Made by a program: the position numbers and the translations under genes. DNA of 50,567 bases from Clostridia bacterium (GTDB lineage: Bacteria > Bacillota > Clostridia > Christensenellales > Aristaeellaceae). The notes under the pieces are model-generated. The model saw only the letters and a program-made list of their open reading frames with translations, was not told the origin of the DNA and did no database searches. The stretch spans positions 1 to 50,567 of the forward strand of contig JAFZPI010000017.1 in NCBI GenBank assembly GCA_017552615.1, written 5' to 3'. Positions 15,665-23,699 of this stretch are shown here, one piece after another (the stretch's first letter is position 1; the number at the start of each line of letters is the position of its first letter).

Positions 15665-16861
15665 TTACTGCGCAGCCTGGGTCATGGTGGCCCAATCCAC
15701 ATTCTCCCAGTCGGGTTCCTTGGGGGCGTTGTTGTTGTCGGCCCAGTAGAAGCCCAGGTTGGTCATGATGTTGGTCCACTCGGCGTTGTGAGCGCCCACA
15801 TATTCGGCATAGGTCAGGTCTGTGCCGGGTACGATGGTCAGGGAACAGTTCTTGAGCGTGTAGATCGGGGGAACTTCGTCGTACAGTTCGGCGACAGCGT
15901 CCGCGTTGCAGGGGTAGGAGTCGAACTCTTCGGACCAGGCGATCTGCACTTCCGCGGAGCCGAACCACTCGGCGAATTCCTTCACGATCTCAGTTTGCTC
16001 GGCGGTGCGGCCTTCACGGTCCAGCACGCCCAGGTACTCGGCGATGTAGTAGGTGCCGTCGTCAATGTCGACCAGGTTCCAGTTCTCGGGCTCGTCGGTA
16101 CCGATCAGCGGATTCTCGTAGGTGCCGGCAAAGACAGCCTTGTCGATGTTGCCGTACAGGGAAGAGGAATAGTAGGTGGAGACCTGCACGTCGCCGCGGA
16201 TCAGGGGATCCAGGCCGTAGTTGTCGTTGGTGAACTTGCCGCCGGCGCAGTAGGCCCACAGTGTCTTCCAGCCCTCGACAGAGATGCCGCCGGCCGGGGA
16301 TTCCGGATCGGTGAAGGCATAGAGCATCGCGTTGTTGATGTTCATGTTCGTGGTGCCGCCGACCTTGCCCTGGCGATACCAGGTGTAGCCGCAGTTCACG
16401 ATGTCAGCCCAGTGCTGGAAGTGCAGCTCCTGGCCGTTGGTGCCGAGATTGTCGGTGCGGTAGAGCATCAGGATGTTCTGGATGACCAGGCCGTAGGCCT
16501 TGCCGTCATACTTGTACTCGCCGACTTTGTCAGCCCAGGTGGGGGTCCAGTCGAGGATCTTCAGGTTCTCATACTGGCCTTTGATCAGCTGGGACCAGCG
16601 GACTTCGTTCAGGCCGAAGATGATGTCGCCGTCTTTGTTTTCATTGGCGGCTTGCACAGCCTTCACGTCGCCGGAATAGATGGTGTTGTCATCGATGGAG
16701 ATGTCGAAGCCTGCTTCCTTGGCCGCTTCGATCAGCCAGGTGGTGCGCTCGGGGGAATTGGAGTTGGAGTAGATGCGGATGGTGTAGCCGTCAGCCGATG
16801 CCACGGAAACGAGCCCCAGCAGCATGACGGAAACCAAAGCCAGGCAGAACAGTTTTTTCAC
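15665..16861 (-). CDS. Extracellular solute-binding protein of the Fe(III)-type importer
   Basis: A 398-residue exported binding protein of the type II fold: signal peptide of ~23 residues ending in SVASA, then TIRIYSNSNSPERT, a hinge region and a C-terminal half with FAEWFGSAEVQIAW and SYPCNADAV typical of FbpA/thiamine/phosphonate binders. The start codon is GTG at 16861 with GGGAGG 8 bp upstream; no competing ATG precedes the signal sequence. It is the first gene of the operon. Iron-binding tyrosine pairs cannot be confirmed by eye, so the ligand is undetermined. Confidence 0.86.
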   Translation of the reverse strand: MKKLFCLALVSVMLLGLVSVASADGYTIRIYSNSNSPERTTWLIEAAKEAGFDISIDDNTIYSGDVKAVQAANENKDGDIIFGLNEVRWSQLIKGQYENLKILDWTPTWADKVGEYKYDGKAYGLVIQNILMLYRTDNLGTNGQELHFQHWADIVNCGYTWYRQGKVGGTTNMNINNAMLYAFTDPESPAGGISVEGWKTLWAYCAGGKFTNDNYGLDPLIRGDVQVSTYYSSSLYGNIDKAVFAGTYENPLIGTDEPENWNLVDIDDGTYYIAEYLGVLDREGRTAEQTEIVKEFAEWFGSAEVQIAWSEEFDSYPCNADAVAELYDEVPPIYTLKNCSLTIVPGTDLTYAEYVGAHNAEWTNIMTNLGFYWADNNNAPKEPDWENVDWATMTQAAQ

Positions 16862-16917
16862 GAAAAGACCTCCCTTTATTCATTTGTCCGCGTCCTTCGC
16901 GGCACTTTCTGAGGGGT

Positions 16918-16945
16918 ATTATACACAAATTTGGTGAATTGTGAA
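16918..16945 (-). promoter_or_regulatory. Promoter of the second ABC importer operon
   Basis: Minus strand TTCACA (16940-16945), 16 bp spacer, TATAAT (16918-16923). The -10 is perfect and the -35 weak, suggesting possible activator dependence. It is divergent from the rsgA promoter about 40 bp away. Confidence 0.7.
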
Positions 16946-16982
16946 CCCCCTTTTTTCCGGCGGTGCGCGGACCTCCGGATTC

Positions 16983-17010
16983 TTGACAAAACCCTTCCAA
17001 TGCATATACT
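16983..17010 (+). promoter_or_regulatory. sigma-A promoter of rsgA-rpe
   Basis: TTGACA (16983-16988), 16 bp spacer, TATACT (17005-17010), 32 bp upstream of the rsgA start, which has AAGGAGG at 17030-17036. Confidence 0.82.
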
Positions 17011-17042
17011 GTCAGACAGCATCTTGATGAAGGAGGCGCGCC

Positions 17043-17924
17043 ATGCCCGAGGGCATTCTGATTCGCGGGATCGGCAGCTTTTACACCACCCGGACCGACG
17101 ACGGCGGCGAGTTTGTGCTGCGCGCGAAGAAGAAGTTCCGCCGGCTGGGGCTGACCCCCATGGTGGGTGACCGCGTGCGCTTCACACCCGGGACCGGCGA
17201 GGAAGAGGGCTGGGTGGAGGAGATTCTGCCCCGGCGCTCGGCCTTTGTGCGGCCGCCGGTGGCAAACGTCGAATGCCTGCTGATCGTCCTGAGCCCGGAA
17301 CCCGCGCCGGACTGGCTGCTGGCGGAGCGCCTGCTGGTGGAGTGCCGACGGCAGGAGATCGATTCCGTCCTCGTGGCATCGAAGTCCGATCTTGACGGCG
17401 GCGCGCTGGCGGAAACCATGCGCAGGGACTATGCGGCGGCCGAGGCCCCCGTCTTCAGCGTCAGCGCCCGGACCGGCGAGGGCCTGGAAGCCCTGCGGGA
17501 GGCCATGGCGGGCCGTCTCTGCTGCCTGGCCGGACAGAGCGGCGTCGGAAAGTCCACTCTGCTCTCCGCGCTGACCGGGCTGGATCTCGAATCCGGTGAA
17601 CTGAGCCAAAAGATCGCCCGGGGTAAAAATACCACCCGCAAGGCGGAACTGCTGTTCGCGGGTGATCTCCGGGTCTTCGATACCGCGGGTTTCTCGCTTC
17701 TGGCCCTTTCGGGCCGTATGGAACCGGAAACCCTGCGCCTGTATTATCCTGAGTTTATTGAATATGAGGGCCAGTGCCGCTTTGATGAATGCCTTCATGA
17801 CCGGGAACCCGGCTGCGCGGTGACCGCCGCCGTGCTGGAGGGGCGGATTGCCCCGGTCCGGCAGGAGCGCTATCGCCAGATCCTGGCAGAAGTCAGGGAA
17901 GCCTGGAATGCCCGTTTTGACTGA
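17043..17924 (+). CDS. rsgA: Ribosome small-subunit-dependent GTPase A
   Basis: A 293-residue circularly permuted GTPase of the RsgA/YjeQ/YloQ family, a 30S maturation factor. In order: N-terminal OB fold (1-70), G4 motif SKSD (113-116), G1 GQSGVGKST (164-172), G3 DTAGF (213-217) and the zinc-binding C-x4-C-x-H-x5-C knuckle (Cys245, Cys250, His252, Cys258). Length and domain order are normal. AAGGAGG precedes the ATG. It is followed 16 bp later by rpe, an rsgA-rpe pairing common in Firmicutes, where it often belongs to the prpC-prkC-rsgA-rpe-thiN locus; the phosphatase and kinase genes are not here. Confidence 0.95.
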   Translation: MPEGILIRGIGSFYTTRTDDGGEFVLRAKKKFRRLGLTPMVGDRVRFTPGTGEEEGWVEEILPRRSAFVRPPVANVECLLIVLSPEPAPDWLLAERLLVECRRQEIDSVLVASKSDLDGGALAETMRRDYAAAEAPVFSVSARTGEGLEALREAMAGRLCCLAGQSGVGKSTLLSALTGLDLESGELSQKIARGKNTTRKAELLFAGDLRVFDTAGFSLLALSGRMEPETLRLYYPEFIEYEGQCRFDECLHDREPGCAVTAAVLEGRIAPVRQERYRQILAEVREAWNARFD

Positions 17925-17940
17925 GAAAGGGAGGATCCCC

Positions 17941-18597
17941 ATGCTCCTGATTGCCCCTTCGATTCTCGCCGCCGACCCGCTGAATCTCGAGCGAGACGTG
18001 CTCCGCATGGCGGAAGCGGGCTGCGACTGGCTGCATGTGGACGTGATGGACGCCCATTTTGTCCCGAACCTGTCTTTCAGTATGGAGACCGTTCGCGCGC
18101 TTCACCGGCGTTTCCCGGACCTCCCGCTGGATGTTCACCTGATGATGGACAACCCCGAAAACTATGTCGAGCGCTTCGCCGAGGCCGGGGCCGCCCGGAT
18201 CACCATTCACGCGGAGATTCCCGGAAATCCCGCAGCGGTCCTGCAGACGATCCGCGGTCTGGGCTGCCGCCCGGGTCTGTCCCTGAAGCCCCGCACGCCC
18301 GTGACGGACATCCTGCCCCTGCTGCCCCTCTGTGATCTCGTGCTCGTGATGACTGTCGAACCCGGTTTCGGCGGCCAGTCTTTCATGGCAGATATGCTGC
18401 CCAAGCTGGATCAGCTCCGTACCGCGGGTTTCTCGGGCCTGATTGAGGCCGACGGCGGCCTGGACGAGGAAACGGTGCCTCTCCTCCGTGCCCGCGGCCT
18501 GGATGTGGCCGTGGTCGGGACGGCGCTGTTCCACAGTGCGGAGCCGGGGAGGATGATGGAGGAAATGAGAGGGAAGGGCACAGGGCATAAGGCATAG
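17941..18597 (+). CDS. rpe: Ribulose-phosphate 3-epimerase
   Basis: A 218-residue TIM-barrel enzyme that interconverts ribulose-5-P and xylulose-5-P. Visible signatures: IAPSILAAD near the N-terminus, HVDVMDAHFVPNLSF with the metal-binding His/Asp pair, VHLMMDNPE, MTVEPGFGGQSF and EADGGL. The ATG at 17941 has GGGAGG upstream and gives the expected N-terminus. The last seven residues (roughly GTGHKA) are encoded by a heptanucleotide repeat tract that also contains the stop codon, so the natural C-terminus may have been extended or replaced by repeat expansion. Confidence 0.95.
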   Translation: MLLIAPSILAADPLNLERDVLRMAEAGCDWLHVDVMDAHFVPNLSFSMETVRALHRRFPDLPLDVHLMMDNPENYVERFAEAGAARITIHAEIPGNPAAVLQTIRGLGCRPGLSLKPRTPVTDILPLLPLCDLVLVMTVEPGFGGQSFMADMLPKLDQLRTAGFSGLIEADGGLDEETVPLLRARGLDVAVVGTALFHSAEPGRMMEEMRGKGTGHKA

Positions 18598-18610
18598 GGA
18601 ATAGTGAATA
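18576..18610 (+). repeat. Heptanucleotide tandem repeat spanning the rpe stop codon
   Basis: Five consecutive 7-mers: GGGCACA, GGGCATA, AGGCATA, GGGAATA, GTGAATA. The rpe stop (TAG 18595-18597) lies inside. The period is in register and the units drift at one or two positions, as in an old slippage tract. Confidence 0.7.
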
Positions 18611-18694
18611 GAGAGTCGTGATGGGTTTTCTGTGTGTAGAAAGAAAACTCAAATACAGATAAAAAGCAATCAACCAACCAAAGGAGGCTTCCCA

Positions 18695-19741
18695 ATGTCC
18701 GCCGCAACAGAAAACCAGATCCTTTACACCGGCCGCATCGCTTATCAACCCGAAGGTGCACATTTCTACTGGCCGGGGTCCAATGCCCGGGTGCGCTTTA
18801 CCGGGACGACCCTTTCCTGCGAGGTGACTGTGAATGTCATCTGGGGAACCGATTGCCTCGGACTTGTGGTGGACGGACGGCTCTCGCGGGTGGCGCTGTC
18901 GAAAGAGAATAACGGCAAGCGGATGGCCTTCCTCCTTGCCGATAACCTGGAACCGGACCGGGTGCATGAGGTCATGCTCTTCAAGCAGCTGGACTGCTCG
19001 TATGATTATATCCTGCACGGGTTCACGACCGATGGGGCCTTCTATGAGCCGCCGGAACCCGAACCTCTGCGCCTGGAGTTCTATGGCGACAGTGTGACCG
19101 CCGGGGCCTGCGTGGAGGCCGTAGACTATGTGGGACGCACCGATCCGTGCTCGAACGACGCCTGCTACGACAACGCCTGGTGGGCCTACAGCTGGCAGAC
19201 GGCGCGGCTGCTGGGGGCTTCGTGCCACCTGACCGCGCAGGGCGGCATCGCGGTGCTGCCGCACACCGGGTACTTCCATTACCCGACGCAGATCGGTATG
19301 GACGAGACCTGGGACCGGCTGTGCTACTTCCCGGAGGCCGGGGAGTTCACAAAGTGGGACTTTTCGCGCTACATCCCCCACGCGGTGGTGTTCGCGCTCG
19401 GGCAGAACGACCAGCACAATGCCCTGACCGAGCAGAACGACATCCGGTGCGAGGGAGAGCACAAGGACCTGTGGAAAGCCGAATATAAAAAGATCGCCTG
19501 GGGCGTGATGGCGCATTACCCCGTGGAGACACCCGTTGTCTTCATCACGACGCTCCTCCGACACGACCGGGCATGGGACGAGGCCATCGAGGAGATCACG
19601 CAGGAACTACGGGCTGAGGGCCTGAATGCACACCACTTCCTGTTCCGCCGCAACGGCGATGCCACCGACGGCCATCCCCGCATCCCGGAACAGACCGAGA
19701 TGGCGGAGGAACTGGCGGCTTTCCTCAAGACCTTGCTGTGA
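18695..19741 (+). CDS. SGNH/GDSL esterase, carbohydrate esterase family 2-like
   Basis: A 348-residue protein with an N-terminal beta-sandwich (~1-120) and a C-terminal SGNH hydrolase domain, the CE2 arrangement of acetyl-sugar esterases. Motifs: nucleophile LEFYGDSVTAG (Ser133), LGQNDQHN (block III-like Asn) and DGHP near the C-terminus (Asp325/His327). CE2 enzymes remove acetyl groups from polysaccharides. No signal peptide is visible, so it probably acts in the cytoplasm on imported oligosaccharides. The start at 18695 has AAAGGAGG 9 bp upstream. It is followed 29 bp later by the CapA-like gene. Confidence 0.83.
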   Translation: MSAATENQILYTGRIAYQPEGAHFYWPGSNARVRFTGTTLSCEVTVNVIWGTDCLGLVVDGRLSRVALSKENNGKRMAFLLADNLEPDRVHEVMLFKQLDCSYDYILHGFTTDGAFYEPPEPEPLRLEFYGDSVTAGACVEAVDYVGRTDPCSNDACYDNAWWAYSWQTARLLGASCHLTAQGGIAVLPHTGYFHYPTQIGMDETWDRLCYFPEAGEFTKWDFSRYIPHAVVFALGQNDQHNALTEQNDIRCEGEHKDLWKAEYKKIAWGVMAHYPVETPVVFITTLLRHDRAWDEAIEEITQELRAEGLNAHHFLFRRNGDATDGHPRIPEQTEMAEELAAFLKTLL

Positions 19742-19770
19742 AAATTTGATTGGATAGGGAGAAACGGCTC

Positions 19771-20844
19771 ATGAAGCGATTCCTGCCATTATGGTTCCTG
19801 CTGCTCCTGTTCAGCCTTCCGGCATTTGCTGAGAACACGATGACGCTGTCCTTCATCGGGGACTGTTCCCTCGGGGATGCCGTGCAATACCGGAACGCCA
19901 GCAGCGCGTTCACAAAGGCCATCGATGAGAACGGGGTTGACTGGCCGTTCTCGACGCTGGTTGAGTATTTCACAGCGGATGACTGCACGTTTGCCAACCT
20001 CGAGGTCGTGCTCACGGAGCGGGCGAACCAGAAGGCCAACAAGACGTACCCGCTCATCGGCAAGCCGGAATTTGTGCAGTGCCTGGTGGAGGGCGGTATC
20101 GACGCGGTGAACACGGTGAACAACCATTGCATGGACTTTGGCGCTTCCGGCTATGATGACACGATCGCGGCGCTGGACGGGGCGGGGATCACGCATTTCG
20201 GGTCGACCAACTGGGGGAAGCACCCGGAATGGGATACCCTCGCCGTGAAAGAAGTCAACGGGTGCAAAATCGGCATGATCGGTTTCACCTATCCGCAGAA
20301 TGCGGACCTGCAGAACATCGCCGACCGCATCCAGATCCTGCGGGACCAGGGCTGCCAGCTGGTGATCGTCAGTCTCCACTGGGGGAAGGAGAAGCACCTG
20401 GAGCCCAACTCCGGCCAGTACACCTATGCCCAGAAGGTCATAGACAGCGGGGCGGACGTGGTCTGGGGCCATCATCCGCACGTGCTGCAGCCGGTCTACT
20501 TCTACAACGGCAAACCGATTTTCTTCTCGACGGGGAATGTCGTCTTCGGAACCATCGCGTCGCTGGATCCCTACACCGGGATCTTCCAGCTGACCTATGA
20601 CCTGGATGATGAGGGGAATCCCACGCTGTGCTGCTTCTCGACGGTTGCGCTGCGCTTCCGGCATGGCGGCGGGGAGTTCCGTCCCCTGGTGCTCGAGGAC
20701 GAAAGCCAGATCCATACCTTCCGCACCCGGGTGTACAACTCAAAAAAAGTGAAAAACATGACCAACCTCCCGAAGGAGTTTCTCGATACGGGGGAAGTAT
20801 GGCTCCTGCCGGACAACAGCCTAACCGCATACAAGCCCGAGTAA
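19771..20844 (+). CDS. CapA-family metallophosphatase-like protein, exported
   Basis: A 357-residue protein: signal peptide MKRFLPLWFLLLLFSLPAFA, then a calcineurin-like CapA/PgsA fold. Metal-ligand blocks are visible: FIGDCSLG, FANLEVVL, NNHCMDFG, SLHWGKE and WGHHPHVLQP. CapA proteins are linked to poly-gamma-glutamate export or anchoring, but many paralogs without capB/capC have unknown roles, as here. The ATG at 19771 is preferred to a TTG seven codons upstream because AGGGAGA precedes it and it opens on the signal peptide. Neighbours (esterase, two VanY-like peptidases) point to an envelope role. Confidence 0.85.
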   Translation: MKRFLPLWFLLLLFSLPAFAENTMTLSFIGDCSLGDAVQYRNASSAFTKAIDENGVDWPFSTLVEYFTADDCTFANLEVVLTERANQKANKTYPLIGKPEFVQCLVEGGIDAVNTVNNHCMDFGASGYDDTIAALDGAGITHFGSTNWGKHPEWDTLAVKEVNGCKIGMIGFTYPQNADLQNIADRIQILRDQGCQLVIVSLHWGKEKHLEPNSGQYTYAQKVIDSGADVVWGHHPHVLQPVYFYNGKPIFFSTGNVVFGTIASLDPYTGIFQLTYDLDDEGNPTLCCFSTVALRFRHGGGEFRPLVLEDESQIHTFRTRVYNSKKVKNMTNLPKEFLDTGEVWLLPDNSLTAYKPE

Positions 20845-20881
20845 AGGGCACGCTCTTCTCGCTTGAAGAAAGGATGATCCG

Positions 20882-21559
20882 ATGGCAAACCCGATGCAGG
20901 CCCTGGCCTCGCTTTTGACGGCAGGCGTCCTGATGATCAGCCAGCCGATTTCGACCGTGACACCGCAAAACAACCCCGATGACCTGCTTCTGGTCAACCG
21001 GGAGTGGCGCATCAGCGGCAAATATACCCCGGACGTGCGCCTCAGCAACGTGCCGGGCCAGGTCCGCCGCCTCACACATGAGGCCGCCGATCACCTCGAG
21101 GCCATGTTTGCGGCCTGCAAGCAGGAGACGGGCAAGCAGATGCTCTCCGTCAGCGGTTACCGGGATTACGAGAAGCAGACCAAGCTCTGGAACCAGAAGC
21201 TCCGCAATGTCCACGGCGACGAGGCCCAGGCGGACGCCTATGTGGCCCGCCCCGGCGCGAGCGAGCACCAGACAGGCCTGAGCATGGACGTGGGGCAGAA
21301 CGGCGTGAACGACAGCCTCGGCGAGGCGTTTGCCGATTCGGTCGCGGGGCAGTGGATGCGGGAGAACAGCTGGCGCTTCGGCTTTGTCCTCCGGTACGAC
21401 AAGGGCTGGGAGGAGATTACCGGCTATTCCTACGAACCCTGGCACTTCCGTTATGTGGGAGATGAGCATGCGGCCCGTATTCACGAGCTGAACATCCCCC
21501 TCGAGGAATACTTGCTGCTGATTCGCCGCGAGCGTTTTCTCGATACGCTGACCCCGTGA
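20882..21559 (+). CDS. D-alanyl-D-alanine carboxypeptidase, VanY/M15B family (copy 1)
   Basis: A 225-residue peptidase of MEROPS M15B. Zinc and catalytic residues are in place: SGYR (91-94), SEHQTGLSMDV with His129 and Asp136, and EPWHFRYVG with Glu185 and His188. It would trim D-Ala-D-Ala stems of peptidoglycan outside the membrane; an N-terminal hydrophobic stretch (~5-20) may be a weak signal sequence or anchor. GAAAGGATGA lies before the ATG. No vanR/S/H/A/X genes accompany it, so a glycopeptide-resistance role is not indicated. It is followed by a second VanY-like gene 13 bp later. Confidence 0.9.
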   Translation: MANPMQALASLLTAGVLMISQPISTVTPQNNPDDLLLVNREWRISGKYTPDVRLSNVPGQVRRLTHEAADHLEAMFAACKQETGKQMLSVSGYRDYEKQTKLWNQKLRNVHGDEAQADAYVARPGASEHQTGLSMDVGQNGVNDSLGEAFADSVAGQWMRENSWRFGFVLRYDKGWEEITGYSYEPWHFRYVGDEHAARIHELNIPLEEYLLLIRRERFLDTLTP

Positions 21560-21572
21560 GAGGAGATCGTTT

Positions 21573-22421
21573 ATGAAGATCCTGAAACGAATGGCTGCAC
21601 TTGAGCTGGCCTTCTGTCTGGTTCTCGGCTGTTCCTTGGCTGAAGACTTTTCCCTTGAAGATTTCTGGGAAGACGATCTGATCGCCGAGGACACTTACGG
21701 TGACGTGACCTGGGATTTCCCGATCCGGCTGTCGGACATGGACCCGGAACTGATCCGCATCGCGAACCAGGATTACCTGCTGTCGAAGGATTTCGTCCCC
21801 GACACGCTGGTGACCATCCCGGCCCGCAAGGCGAACAAGGACGGGAGCAACGCCAACAACGGCATGCTGAAGGCCGTGAGCTCGACCATGCAGCTCCAGG
21901 CCACCTGCGCCGAGGCCCTGATCGAGCTGTCCGAGGCCGCGAGAGCCGACGGCTATAACCTCTACCTCAAGAGCGCATACCGCTCCTGGAGCACCCAGAA
22001 CACCATGTACAAAAACCGCCTGAAGAAGAACAACGGCAAGGATGACGGCTGGGTCTCGAAGGCCGGGGCTTCCGACCACCAGACCGGCCTGGGCTGCGAC
22101 GTGATCCCGAAGAGCTGGATCAACGCCTCCGGGATGAACAGCAAGATGGCCAAAGAAAAAGAATGCATCTGGATGGCTCAGCACTGCCAGGAGTACGGCT
22201 TCATCATCCGCTATCCTGAGGACAAAGAGGACATCACGAAGATCCATTACGAGCCCTGGCACCTGCGCTACGTGGGCATCCCCGTCGCCACTTACATCAT
22301 GGAGAACGGCCTGTGCCTGGAAGAGTTCCATGAGCAGCTCCAGGCCGCCATCGACCGTTTCCTTGAAGCTGGTGGCAATCCCGCGGTGGTGGAGCCTTAT
22401 ATCCAGAGGTCGGCGGAGTGA
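21573..22421 (+). CDS. D-alanyl-D-alanine carboxypeptidase, VanY/M15B family (copy 2)
   Basis: A 282-residue M15B peptidase with an intact active site: SAYRS, SDHQTGLGCDV (His169, Asp176) and YEPWHLRYVG (Glu227, His230). The N-terminal ~22 residues are a signal peptide; LVLGC (Cys20) resembles a lipobox, so it may be a lipoprotein, though Leu at -2 is atypical. The region between signal and domain (~24-55) is very acidic. It is only 13 bp after copy 1 and is diverged from it. AGAGGAG precedes the ATG. Its stop codon abuts a palindromic repeat element. Confidence 0.9.
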   Translation: MKILKRMAALELAFCLVLGCSLAEDFSLEDFWEDDLIAEDTYGDVTWDFPIRLSDMDPELIRIANQDYLLSKDFVPDTLVTIPARKANKDGSNANNGMLKAVSSTMQLQATCAEALIELSEAARADGYNLYLKSAYRSWSTQNTMYKNRLKKNNGKDDGWVSKAGASDHQTGLGCDVIPKSWINASGMNSKMAKEKECIWMAQHCQEYGFIIRYPEDKEDITKIHYEPWHLRYVGIPVATYIMENGLCLEEFHEQLQAAIDRFLEAGGNPAVVEPYIQRSAE

Positions 22422-22617
22422 CCTCTCCACCGCTGCGGCGGTCCCCCTCCCCTTTCAGGGGAGGTTGGGGCGGCTCCGCATGCGGCAAGGAATTAACAGT
22501 ATTGTAAACTCGAACTGTAGCAGGGACGCCGCTTGCCACACCTACAATGCACGGGAACCCGCATAAAACCTAATCTCCCCTGAAAGGGGAGATGTCGCCC
22601 GCAGGCGACAGAGAGGT
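22421..22617 (+). repeat. Palindromic intergenic repeat element
   Basis: About 197 bp bounded by ACCTCTC (22421-22427) and GAGAGGT (22611-22617). Near each end lies a copy of the palindrome CTCCCCT-TTCA-type (CTCCCCTTTCAGGGGAG and CTCCCCTGAAAGGGGAG) plus a GC hairpin (CCGCTGCGGCGG; TCGCCCGCAGGCGA). Related elements occur at 34.9, 40.0 and 45.9 kb. The middle ~90 bp is unrelated low-GC sequence. It starts in the vanY stop codon and could double as a transcript end. The remainder of the 22422-22827 gap holds no convincing gene. Confidence 0.75.
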
Positions 22618-22827
22618 TCCCTGTGCACCGGAGACCCCTATACATGAATCGACCTACAGACAGATCGGGATTGACGGATGCCAGATTAACTTTTGAAATT
22701 GTCGATTATCGATCACCTGGATTTATCAGGATTGCTGATCGTTGTAAATCCCTGAATACATCCCTGCCCATTATGTGTGCAGCAATTAACAGGGAAAAGC
22801 AATGACGCTGATCGGAAAGGAATATGA

Positions 22828-23334
22828 ATGAAAAATCGGAAAAAGAGGATCCTCTGCCTTTTTGTCCTGATTCTGTTTGCCGGAGTTATTTGGTTCGGCA
22901 TTGGTTTTTTTCAACGCAGGGAAGCAAAATCACGAATGCTTTCAGCAGTAGGGATTAAAGACCACCCGGAGATCTATGGGTTTTATAGTGGTATCTGGAC
23001 AGATTGGCTCCAATATACCGATGGATATGAAATCATGCATGTTTATACAAAAGAACAATCCGGTTTGGAAATAAAAGACATCATTCCGGAATCATGGACC
23101 TGGGAATACCCGGACATTGCCATTACGGAATTGGGCAGCCAATTGCATATTCATCTCAACATACAGGCGATTCTGAATGAAAGTGTCGGAGGAGCCCAAT
23201 GTAATGCATGGTTTTTTGCGGATCACAGGCAGGAAGATATTCCTTTTGACAAGAAGGAGTTTTATCTTGGATACTATGATGAATCCTCAGATATGATCCA
23301 TATTTACCGCGGTCACCATTTTTATGCGCCTTAG
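22828..23334 (+). CDS. Hypothetical membrane-anchored protein
   Basis: A 168-residue protein I do not recognise. A Lys/Arg-rich N-terminus (MKNRKKR) is followed by one hydrophobic segment (~8-28), then a mainly polar, aromatic-rich extracytoplasmic domain (several Trp/Tyr, motifs IYGFYSGIWTDW and HIYRGHHFY). GGAAAGGAA lies about 6 bp before the ATG, supporting translation. Base composition is lower in GC than the neighbouring genes and it stands alone between a repeat and structured non-coding DNA, which suggests an acquired gene. No function can be stated. Confidence 0.6.
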   Translation: MKNRKKRILCLFVLILFAGVIWFGIGFFQRREAKSRMLSAVGIKDHPEIYGFYSGIWTDWLQYTDGYEIMHVYTKEQSGLEIKDIIPESWTWEYPDIAITELGSQLHIHLNIQAILNESVGGAQCNAWFFADHRQEDIPFDKKEFYLGYYDESSDMIHIYRGHHFYAP

Positions 23335-23620
23335 TATTGCGTAATTTGGGATATACAAATCTCCAATTCTTCTGGTCTTATGATAAAGAATATCGGAAGT
23401 TATTCGTACAATTCCACCGCTTTGCGGCTGCTCGTTCGCCGTTGCGGTGATGTTGTGATGTGACGATACGCTTTAGGCTTAGCATCGTCACGGTGTTCAT
23501 TTGAGATGCTAAATTTCCGACCCATCGTAAACCCTTGAAATGACTGGATTTCCATTAGCAAATTAGCAAGCAAGCATCTGTGCACCGCCCCTGAGGTGCA
23601 TGACGATGCTAACGAAGCTG
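23335..23620. other. Non-coding region with several inverted repeats
   Basis: No convincing gene in either direction. A perfect 12 bp inverted repeat TTAGCATCGTCA (23479-23490) / TGACGATGCTAA (23601-23612) encloses ~110 bp, and a smaller hairpin TGCACC/GGTGCA lies at 23581-23600. The enclosing long-range pairing could define a structured RNA or a decayed element. Confidence 0.4.
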
Positions 23621-23667
23621 AAAAATCGCCTGAAAGCAAATTTGTTCCCTTGCTTATCAGGCGATTT
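23621..23667 (-). terminator. Terminator of the SdrD-like/LexA-like operon
   Basis: A long stem AAATCGCCTGA / TCAGGCGATTT extended inward by AGCAA/TTGCT, followed on the minus strand by TTTTT. It lies 33 bp after the regulator's stop codon and also faces the hypothetical gene on the plus strand. Confidence 0.85.
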
Positions 23668-23699
23668 ACTTTTGAGCGCCGGAGATTGAATGGAAAGGC

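Noticed and set aside
20882-22421. Glycopeptide-resistance (van) cluster
   Set aside because: Only VanY-type peptidases are present; no VanR/S, VanH, ligase or VanX genes.
22623-22805. A 60-residue plus-strand frame upstream of the orphan membrane protein
   Set aside because: No ribosome binding site, no recognisable pattern, and it begins inside the edge of a palindromic repeat.
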